Source: CAZXEU01 sp964639665 (GTDB taxonomy: Bacteria > Bacteroidota > Rhodothermia > Rhodothermales > Bin80). Taken from it: a stretch of 14,161 nt of DNA. Location: positions 1 through 14,161 of the forward strand of contig CAZXEU010000026.1 of the NCBI GenBank assembly GCA_964639665.1, read 5' to 3'. Below the pieces are notes generated by a model that worked only from the letters and a program-made list of their open reading frames with translations, did not search any database and was not told the origin of the DNA. Position numbers and translations under genes: made by a program. Shown piece by piece: positions 1-5,961 of the stretch (positions within the stretch are counted from its first letter, which is position 1; every line of letters starts with the position of its first letter).

Positions 1-93
1 CCCTGGTACCGGCCCAATTCCATCCCACGAGCCCACATCAAGAAGATGCGCTTGCAGCACCAATGCAACGATCACAACCGGCCGTACTCCTGA
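1..93 (+). CDS. Possible C-terminal end of an unrecognised protein (partial)
   Basis: Frame 1 is open from the window edge for 30 codons and closes with TGA at 91-93. The peptide begins PWYRPNSIPRAHIKK and ends in HNRPYS; it is basic and hydrophilic with no motif I recognise. Thirty open codons in GC-rich DNA can arise by chance, so this is only a candidate. The upstream part lies outside the window. The WYRP string also occurs in the M16 peptidase of this window, but the surrounding residues do not match, so I do not assign it to that family. Confidence 0.2.
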   Translation, partial: PWYRPNSIPRAHIKKMRLQHQCNDHNRPYS

Positions 94-541
94 GGCGCTC
101 CTCCAGCCTTCGCCGCGCCAGATGATGAGCCGATCGTCAACGGCTGAGTACCCATGACCGAGGCCGCGACATGCCTTTCTGCACCTCGCGAATCCACGTG
201 CTGCACCATTGCCGATTCCTGGAGCCGACTGCGCCGGCCGGCCGCCGGTTACCGCACCCCCTATCGCGTCAGGCAAACCAGGCGCTCCGTGGCTTCAGAG
301 CCGCGCGGCGCGAACGATTGCTACGTCTTCGCAATTCCCAAGTGGCCAAAAAAAACTAAGGCCTACGCTCTAGACACAGAGCATCCATGCAGCCTTTATG
401 AATTTTCCTTGCATTTATGGAGAAGACATGCTAGCTTCCCATTGCCGAGAGGGCGTGTTGTCCACTGCCACGGGTCAGGCAAAGGTGCCCTCAAACCAGG
501 CAATCAGTAAGGTTCCCAATCACCAAACCGGAGCAGAAATT
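94..541. other. Non-coding stretch upstream of the small membrane protein
   Basis: About 450 bases with no convincing gene. The overlapping frames here give proline- and arginine-rich peptides of the kind produced by non-coding GC-rich DNA. An eight-base A run lies at 348-355. The promoter of the downstream gene should be in the right half, but I see no clear -35/-10 pair. Confidence 0.5.
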
Positions 542-868
542 ATGGCAACCAGAGTAACCATTGGATTGATTGCCCTGGTGGCGATCATCCAGGGCTTGGC
601 AGCAGATGCCATGCCAGAGGGTATCATGGCCCTCCTCCTGGCCCTACTAGGCTTGGTCTATGCCTTCGTCGCGATTGATGCAGAGGATGCTACGGCGTTC
701 CTGGTCGTTGTATTGGCTGTAGGTGCGGCGGCCCATGCAGACGTCTTGAGCCACATTCATGTCGTCGGCGAATACCTCGACGCCATTGTCGACCAGGTCG
801 TTATCGCATTGTACGCGGGAGTGATAACCATACTCGTCGTAAGAACCTATAACCGTCTCAAAGGCTAG
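542..868 (+). CDS. Small four-helix integral membrane protein, function unknown
   Basis: This is a 108-residue, very hydrophobic protein. Four membrane segments are visible at about residues 5-22, 26-46, 50-66 and 83-102. The linkers are short and acidic, and the tail is basic (RTYNRLKG), which suggests a cytoplasmic C-terminus. A histidine/aspartate cluster (HADVLSHIHVVGEYLD) lies between segments 3 and 4 and could bind a metal or face the membrane surface; that is inference. The frame stays open upstream to an ATG at 398, but that extension looks non-coding. The ATG at 542 has GGAG at 530-533 with eight bases of spacing, so I take 542. The stop is TAG. No family is recognised, and the nearest co-directional gene is far away, so it appears to be monocistronic. 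Confidence 0.75.
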   Translation: MATRVTIGLIALVAIIQGLAADAMPEGIMALLLALLGLVYAFVAIDAEDATAFLVVVLAVGAAAHADVLSHIHVVGEYLDAIVDQVVIALYAGVITILVVRTYNRLKG

Positions 869-987
869 ACGGAATCGAACGCGTAGCGAATCGCTGCCGC
901 GAAGACCGAGGTGCTTGACGCGAGCCCTCGTGCATTCATGACAGTTTCCGGGATTCCGGTTATTCGCTGAAGAAGTAACGCGAGTAT

Positions 988-1032
988 CGGCGACCTGCCC
1001 GTGGTGCCCGTGGCACTGCATGTGGGTCGCCG
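988..1032 (+). other. Nested inverted repeat, possible structured RNA element
   Basis: CGGCGACC at 988-995 is perfectly complementary to GGTCGCCG at 1025-1032. Between them GTGCC-CGT-GGCAC forms an inner five-base-pair hairpin. The two stems are separated by an internal loop of about eight bases on each side. It lies about 120 bases past the stop of the small membrane protein. I match it to no known RNA family. Confidence 0.35.
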
Positions 1033-1071
1033 AACTTGCATCGCAGGCCTTGGGCGAAGCAGTCCAGTGGC

Positions 1072-1130
1072 GGCCGGCAGGACGCTCGAAGGGTAGCTGG
1101 TTCCAACCTTGCGAGGCTACCGGCCTTTTT
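1072..1130 (+). terminator. Possible intrinsic terminator of the small membrane protein transcript
   Basis: GGTAGC at 1092-1097 pairs with GCTACC at 1116-1121. GGCC at 1072-1075 can pair with GGCC at 1122-1125, and TTTTT follows at 1126-1130. The long loop and the side bulge make it weaker than a classical terminator. It is 200 bases beyond the only plus-strand gene nearby, so it would end a long 3' untranslated region or a separate RNA. Confidence 0.35.
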
Positions 1131-1512
1131 CCCTACGGCGGGGCTGGCGCTCGCCAGGGCGAAAGGCACGGTCGGTGATGGAAATCGCATCTGGCGAGTA
1201 GCGCCTGCCCGACAGGCTCCTGGAATTCCGTGTCGGAGCCGGCTCCAATCTGCAATTGGCCACTCCCCCGTCGGATACGGGTCAGAGCCCGGTTGCTGCC
1301 CCGATTCAATTCACTTGCGGACGGAGCCGGCCCACCCCGCCTGGCGGCAGCCCTGTCCTTGCTCGTGGGACACTGCCAACATGCGTCTCCGGCTTCAACT
1401 GCCCCGGCTCGCCGTCCACGTGCGGATGCGGGCCGCCGGCCCCTTCACGAGGAGTCCGCCGCCGAGTCAGTCCACGTTTACCGGTAGCGCTGTATTGCCA
1501 CGCACATCCAAC

Positions 1513-1546
1513 GTCCGCACGACGTGGCAGGACGCCACATCCGGAC
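1513..1546 (-). terminator. Stem-loop just downstream of the permease gene
   Basis: An outer stem GTCCG/CGGAC (1513-1517 with 1542-1546) encloses an inner stem GTGGC/GCCAC (1524-1528 with 1534-1538) with a five-base loop. It starts 24 bases after the permease stop. There is no T run behind it on the minus strand, so it may be a 3'-end stabilising hairpin or a weak terminator rather than a classical intrinsic one. Confidence 0.35.
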
Positions 1547-1570
1547 ATCCCAATTACGGCTTCGCCAGCG

Positions 1571-2869
1571 CTACAACCAGGCAAATTTCACGGCAAAGAC
1601 CAACGCCACAATCGCCAGTACCGGCGAACAATCGCGCCACCGGCCTGCCAGCACCTTGACAACGCAATAGGCCAGAAACCCGAGGCCTATGCCGTCGGCT
1701 ATCGAGAATGTCAATGGAATGGCAATGGCCGTGACGACGGCCGGGGCCGATTCGGTCAGGTCGTTCCAGGATATATCCACAATCGGCCTGAGCATGAGGC
1801 AGGCCACATACAATATGGCGGGAGCTGTGGCGTAATAGGGAATGGTCTCGGCAAGCGGCCCGAAAAACAGGCAGGCAAGAAAAAGGACGGCAACCACAAC
1901 GGCGGTCAGGCCCGTGCGTCCGCCGGCATTGGCACCGACGGCACTCTCGATGTAGCTGGTCACGGGAGATGTGCCCAGCAGTGCGCCGCCCGCGGTCCCC
2001 ACGGAATCGGATACCAGAGCACGCTGAATACCCGGAAGCTTGCCGCTGTCATCCAGCAGCCTTGCCTGGTGCGCTACACCGATAAGCGTACCGGTCGTGT
2101 CAAACACGTCTACTATGAGGAAGGCGAGAATTACGGCAATCATGCCAACCTGCAACGCACCGCCCAAATCCAGCGCAAACAGGGTGGGCGTCGGATCCGG
2201 TGGCAGCGACACAAACCCCTGCCACTCTGAAACACCGAACGCGAGGCCGAGCGCCGTCACTCCCATAATCCCCAGCACCGCCGCACCGGGCACGCGCCTC
2301 GCTCCAAGCGCGACGACTGCGCAGAATCCGAGCAGCGCCAGCACCGGGGCCGGTGCCGTCAGATCGCCGCTGGTCACGATGGTCGCCTCACTGGCCTGAA
2401 TGACTCCGGCGTTCCTGAGCGCAATTACTGCAAGAAAAAGCCCGATCCCCGCGGAGATGGCCAGCTTGATGCTGTGCGGAATGGCATCAATGATCCACCT
2501 CCGGACAGGTACCAGACTGATAATCACAAAGAGCACACCCGATACAAAAACTGCCCCGAGTGCTACCTGCCAAGCGTATCCGAGAGAAAGCACGACAGTG
2601 TAGCTGAAGAACGCGTTCAGTCCCATTCCGGGCGCTACGGCGATGGGATAGTTGGCATACAGACCCATGATCAGCGTGCTGGCCGCAGCGGCTACGCATG
2701 TGGCCACGAAGACAGCACCAAACGGCATTCCGGCATCCGCAAGAATCTGCGGGTTGACAAACGCGATGTACACCATGGTAAGAAAGGTGGACACGCCGGC
2801 GACCAGTTCCGTGCGGACGTTGGTGCCCCGCTCGGACAAGCCGAAGTAACGATCCAGAGCCGCATTCAT
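1571..2869 (-). CDS. NCS2-family purine permease (AzgA/GhxP-like)
   Basis: This 432-residue inner-membrane protein is at the usual length for the AzgA branch of the nucleobase:cation symporter-2 family, which takes up adenine, guanine, hypoxanthine or xanthine with protons. Hallmarks are APGMGLNAFFSYTV at about residues 79-92, FDTTGTLIGVA at about 256-266, and GTSPVTSYIESAVG at about 299-312, followed by AGGRTGLTAVV. The polar residues N85, D254, D257 and E308 sit at the positions expected to line the substrate pathway. About twelve to fourteen hydrophobic segments are visible. The start is well supported: GGGAGG lies about eleven bases upstream of the ATG. The stop is TAG. It is transcribed alone, with about 700 gene-free bases on either side, and I see no purine riboswitch in the leader. 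Which purine it carries cannot be read from the sequence. Confidence 0.93.
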   Translation of the reverse strand: MNAALDRYFGLSERGTNVRTELVAGVSTFLTMVYIAFVNPQILADAGMPFGAVFVATCVAAAASTLIMGLYANYPIAVAPGMGLNAFFSYTVVLSLGYAWQVALGAVFVSGVLFVIISLVPVRRWIIDAIPHSIKLAISAGIGLFLAVIALRNAGVIQASEATIVTSGDLTAPAPVLALLGFCAVVALGARRVPGAAVLGIMGVTALGLAFGVSEWQGFVSLPPDPTPTLFALDLGGALQVGMIAVILAFLIVDVFDTTGTLIGVAHQARLLDDSGKLPGIQRALVSDSVGTAGGALLGTSPVTSYIESAVGANAGGRTGLTAVVVAVLFLACLFFGPLAETIPYYATAPAILYVACLMLRPIVDISWNDLTESAPAVVTAIAIPLTFSIADGIGLGFLAYCVVKVLAGRWRDCSPVLAIVALVFAVKFAWL

Positions 2870-3593
2870 TGTTGTACTGCCTCCCGTTTTCTGTTAGGCT
2901 GATTCGTCCTGCGCACGTCCGCGCCAAGGCAAACGTGCCGGCGCCTTGCACCACCCTTCTACCACAGGTCACCTGCCTAGTGCACGCCGCATCCGGCGCT
3001 CAAGAAGAATCTAAGGCCTGCGCTGCAGCCGGAAACCACATATTGTCCACAGCCCCGGCACGGGATTGTCGACCGGAAGCCGCCGGATTCGAGGGCAGAG
3101 GGCGACGGGGCTGGCCACTGGCCGGACATCGCGATTCCGCATGCTCGCAGCCCCTGCGTCGCCGGTCTCAGAGTACACTGCATGTCCCCATCCAAGTCGC
3201 ACTTACCGCGAGCAGCGACCGCGATCGCCTCCCCGCAGTGGATTCCGAGACTCGCAGGCCGCCATCCCGACGGCCCGGCATAGTACAATCCGTTGGTCGC
3301 TTTGGGAGTCGGGCCGGCACCACCTCATCGCGCAAGTGCGCATTCGCAGATTGTCCAAGGCCTGCAGGCTCAGTAGACCACCCGCACCGAATTCCAGCGC
3401 CAGCAAGCCAGCATGTTTTCCATGCGGCACTCCGATCCGGTTCTTGCCGGATCGTCACAATCATCCCCGAAGCGCACCGTCCAGGGCCGAGTCTGAACGC
3501 GTCCCCGCTCTATTGCATTCAAGGAAGAACTCCAGTGTAGTAATGTGGCAATAGCCCTGCGTTTCCGCCAGCAAATGCCAATCCCATCCCGTT
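2870..3593. other. Gene-free divergent region of about 720 bases
   Basis: This lies between the divergently transcribed permease and beta-propeller genes and must hold both promoters. No frame in it looks coding; the longest ones give low-complexity basic peptides without motifs. Two adjacent small hairpins occur at 3411-3425 and 3433-3454. I see no riboswitch, tRNA or clear promoter box. Confidence 0.5.
3411..3454. other. Two tandem perfect hairpins
   Basis: GCATG-TTTTC-CATGC at 3411-3425 is followed by an eight-base-pair perfect stem CGATCCGG-TTCTTG-CCGGATCG at 3433-3454. Neither is followed by a T run on either strand, so they do not look like intrinsic terminators. They lie 140 bases upstream of the beta-propeller start and could be leader RNA structure or a palindromic protein-binding site. 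Confidence 0.3.
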
Positions 3594-4646
3594 ATGCCGT
3601 CCAATTGCGCCAGGCATCCACAGCCGAGTTTCAGGGGGCTCCTGATCGCTACGTCCACCTTTGCTACCTGCATGGCGCACAGTGTGCTTGCACAGTCGGT
3701 CACGCCCGTAGAATGGAAGCATTTCGAGCTGGCTGGAACGGTGAGGTTCGACGTGCCCAGCACACTCATACTGGCGCAAATAGACTGGGTTGACAGGAAT
3801 GCGTCCGGCAGATGGCTGATAACGGATCAGGTGGGTCGCCAGGTCATGCTCTTCGACGACGGCGGTGGGCTAATAGCTTCTCTGGATCCGACGCCCTGCC
3901 ATCCGGGCCTTGATTTCGGCCCTATGGAAGCCCGCTTCGGGGCGGAAGACTTCATCTTTGTCCTGAATTCAGGCGATCAGTGGGGATACCGCTTTACGGC
4001 AGACGGGCAGTGCCTGGGCAGCGTGGATCGCGAATTCTCGAGCCCGAACTCGTTCGACATCGATCCAACAGGCAAACTATATGGCGACTATGACTGGCCG
4101 GAGAGGGCAATCAAGGAAATGGATCCCACGGGCGCAACCGTAAAGGAATTGCTGCTGCCCAAGTCCAGGTTTCCCAATGCGAGCCGGCGGTTTGGCCATG
4201 GCGGTCTCGTTGCCGATGGCGAGCACATATACTATGCTCCTCCGGTGGAGCCGGAGATCCTTAAGTTCGCCCTCGACGGGACGCTGCTTGAGAGGATTTA
4301 CAAGCACAGTTCGTGGTTCCGCTCTCCTGACAAGGACCTGCCGCCGGACGCCGCATCGGTGTTCGCGGCCATGAAGGACTTTGTGGCTTCCACGCCGATG
4401 GGGCCGTGGGGACTCCTCGAGTTGACGGACGACCTCTTGATGATCCAGTACGGCAACCGCGAGCGCGGAACAGGCTATCAGGTCTTTACCAAGGATGGCG
4501 TGCTCGTCGCCGAGGAGCTTGGGCTCCGCCATGTGTTCATGTTTGGAAACAACGGCAGGATCTATCGCGCGATAAGCCTGGGCGCAGACAGCGAGGAAGA
4601 GCTCTTCGTTCCGTATCTCGAGGCTTACGAGTTTGTCGCACCGTAG
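3594..4646 (+). CDS. Exported six-bladed beta-propeller protein, function unknown
   Basis: The product has 350 residues. The N-terminus carries an arginine-containing n-region, a hydrophobic stretch (GLLIATSTFATCMA, about residues 15-28), and a likely signal peptidase I site after VLA before QS near residue 33, so it should be periplasmic or secreted. The mature part shows about six propeller-type repeats, each with a Gly/Asp turn between strands: near IDWVDRNASGRWLITD, EDFIFVLNSGDQWGYRF, NSFDIDPTGKLYGDY, LVADGEHIYYAPP, LLELTDDLLMIQYGN and HVFMFGNNGRIYRA. This resembles the six-bladed, NHL-like propellers common in Bacteroidota and Gemmatimonadota. No catalytic residues are evident; such proteins usually bind ligands or partners. 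The ATG at 3594 is the first after an in-frame TAG and is needed for the signal peptide, although it has no Shine-Dalgarno. The stop is TAG. It appears to be monocistronic. Confidence 0.82.
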   Translation: MPSNCARHPQPSFRGLLIATSTFATCMAHSVLAQSVTPVEWKHFELAGTVRFDVPSTLILAQIDWVDRNASGRWLITDQVGRQVMLFDDGGGLIASLDPTPCHPGLDFGPMEARFGAEDFIFVLNSGDQWGYRFTADGQCLGSVDREFSSPNSFDIDPTGKLYGDYDWPERAIKEMDPTGATVKELLLPKSRFPNASRRFGHGGLVADGEHIYYAPPVEPEILKFALDGTLLERIYKHSSWFRSPDKDLPPDAASVFAAMKDFVASTPMGPWGLLELTDDLLMIQYGNRERGTGYQVFTKDGVLVAEELGLRHVFMFGNNGRIYRAISLGADSEEELFVPYLEAYEFVAP

Positions 4647-5206
4647 CGTGCAGCTCTTCGACGCGTCCCATGAGCAGGGCGGCCAAACCCGATTTCTTCC
4701 CCGGGCAAAGCGTGCCCTTCGCGCCAGATCGATGGGTCCCGCTTCCCAAGAGCGGCTGTGATCGCTGCAGGCTTCCATTGCCCCAAGTCCAGAATTGAAC
4801 CGCTGGACCGAAGGCGGGCCAGGAGCGCAACACACGAACAAACTACACTATGCACCAGGCGTCCGGTTTGCGCGCCAGTGGCGTACACCACTCGAATGCG
4901 GATACGCTTGGGTCCTGTCCGGATATTCCCAGGTATGTGAGGAAATCGGCTGCATACTGCCCCCTACACCTTCATCCGCGCAGCCCTGCCGACCAAGTTT
5001 CCGCATGCGGGAGCCTGCTCCAAAGTGAAAGCCTTCGCCTCAACTCCTGACCTCGAGCAGTTTCATTTCCTGGCGCCCGGGATGTCGTCGCGGACAATCG
5101 AAGGAATATCAGTAACAGATTCCCTTGAATTCTAGCATTTGACCAATGCAAGCCTGACGCTATTGGCATTGCCCCGCGAAGCAAGGCAGCTCCGGGGCAG
5201 GCAACG
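4647..5206. other. Gene-free region between convergent genes
   Basis: About 560 bases between the convergent beta-propeller and DinB genes with no convincing reading frame. A five-base-pair hairpin GGGCA/TGCCC at 4703-4717, about 57 bases past the beta-propeller stop, is a weak terminator candidate for that gene. A second, stronger hairpin lies at 5170-5199. Confidence 0.45.
5170..5199 (-). terminator. Stem-loop immediately downstream of the DinB gene
   Basis: TGCCCCG at 5170-5176 is perfectly complementary to CGGGGCA at 5193-5199, with a 16-base loop. It begins seven bases after the DinB-family stop codon on the minus strand. No T run follows, so it is a candidate transcript-end or stabilising hairpin rather than a proven intrinsic terminator. 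Confidence 0.35.
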
Positions 5207-5677
5207 TCATTCGTAAATCATCTGCGGCACCTTGCCAACCAGGCGTACATACACCGCGAGCGATCCCCGATGGTGCGCCGTGTGATCGATTATGGGCCCC
5301 ACGATAGCGCTGCGGGGCGAGTCCGGCATGATACGCTTGTCCGGAATCGTGGAGGCAAGGTCCTCATCTGAGGCCGCGCTGAAGGTAGCTATGGCCTTTT
5401 CAAAGGCACGGTCGAGCCAAGCGACTGCCTCCTCAAGCGTCTTCACGGCCCGGGCCGCGGCGATCAGGTTTTCGAAGTCCAGGTTCCACCCTTCACCGAA
5501 AGCGCCTTCCAGGAACCACTCGATCGAATCCGCGGCATGCGCAATGTGACCGGCCACAGTGTAGAGTTCGGGCTGGGGGGCGAAACCGGCGTCCTTCTCT
5601 TCGAAGGACGAAATCGTTCTCATGAAATATTTGCGGGACGCTTTCAGTTGCGCGACGATATCGGAGGCTTGCGACAT
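5207..5677 (-). CDS. DinB-family (four-helix, metal-binding fold) protein
   Basis: The 156-residue protein is at the normal length for the DinB/YfiT-like putative metalloenzyme superfamily, a four-helix bundle with three metal-binding histidines. Visible candidates for the triad are the histidine in TVAGHIAHAADSIEWF (about residues 41-56) and the pair in IIDHTAHHRGSLAVYVRL (about residues 128-145). The C-terminus HRGSLAVYVRLVGKVPQMIY is the most characteristic signature. Some members are thiol-dependent transferases acting on small thiols or electrophiles, and many are damage- or stress-inducible; the substrate here cannot be inferred. It is cytoplasmic with no signal peptide. The start is the only in-frame ATG that retains the first helix, and its Shine-Dalgarno is poor. 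It is divergent from the M16 peptidase. The stop is TGA. Confidence 0.88.
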   Translation of the reverse strand: MSQASDIVAQLKASRKYFMRTISSFEEKDAGFAPQPELYTVAGHIAHAADSIEWFLEGAFGEGWNLDFENLIAAARAVKTLEEAVAWLDRAFEKAIATFSAASDEDLASTIPDKRIMPDSPRSAIVGPIIDHTAHHRGSLAVYVRLVGKVPQMIYE

Positions 5678-5760
5678 GGACTCGTACGTTGAGCGATAGG
5701 TGGATTGCCGGCGAAAGGCGGACGCGCCATGCTCAAGTCCTGGGCTCGGTGCTGCGACGC

Positions 5761-5788
5761 TTGCCGGAAGATGTGACGCGAAGATAAT
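5761..5788 (+). promoter_or_regulatory. Candidate sigma70-type promoter for the M16 peptidase gene
   Basis: TTGCCG at 5761-5766 (four of six bases of the -35 consensus) and GATAAT at 5783-5788 (five of six of the -10 consensus) are separated by 16 bases. This would give an untranslated leader of roughly 165 bases to the ATG at 5962. A ten-base perfect palindrome AGAATATTCT at 5810-5819 lies just downstream of the expected start point and could be an operator. Confidence 0.3.
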
Positions 5789-5961
5789 ATGCCCGATTGT
5801 CGTCCTACAAGAATATTCTCGGGAATTGATCTGTGGCGCCTTCTGAGCGTCGCATCCGGCCGAACGCGTCTGCGGTCCTTTAGCCAGTTTAGATGCCTCG
5901 CCCGTACATTGCTTCGCCGAGAGTCCAGCAGATTGGCTCGATCCACAAGACCCGCAATCTC

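Larger units (their letters stand above)
869..1570. other. Gene-free region of about 700 bases with several stem-loops
   Basis: No reading frame here looks coding on either strand. The stretch does hold structured sequence: a long inverted repeat at 988-1032, a terminator-like hairpin with a T run at 1072-1130, a 12-base palindrome at 1235-1246, and a nested hairpin at 1513-1546 just past the permease stop. It separates the plus-strand small membrane gene from the convergent permease. It could hold an untranslated 3' region, a small RNA, or decayed sequence. Confidence 0.5.

Noticed and set aside
1..93. A remnant of a second M16 peptidase at the left edge
   Set aside because: It shares a 14-base identity (2-15 with 6641-6654) and the WYRP string with the M16 gene, but the residues that follow do not match the family. 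A 14-base match within 14 kb can be chance.
398..541. An N-terminal extension of the small membrane protein from the ATG at 398
   Set aside because: The 48 extra residues look non-coding, whereas the ATG at 542 has GGAG at the right spacing and begins the first membrane helix cleanly.
1235..1246. Perfect 12-base palindrome GGAGCCGGCTCC
   Set aside because: Palindromes of this length are expected a few times by chance in GC-rich DNA of this size, and it is not next to a gene start.
5893..5961. The longer start of the M16 peptidase at 5893
   Set aside because: The extra 23 residues (MPRPYIASPRVQQ...) would sit in front of a good signal peptide and have no ribosome-binding site. The ATG at 5962 is the better N-terminus, though the longer form cannot be fully excluded.
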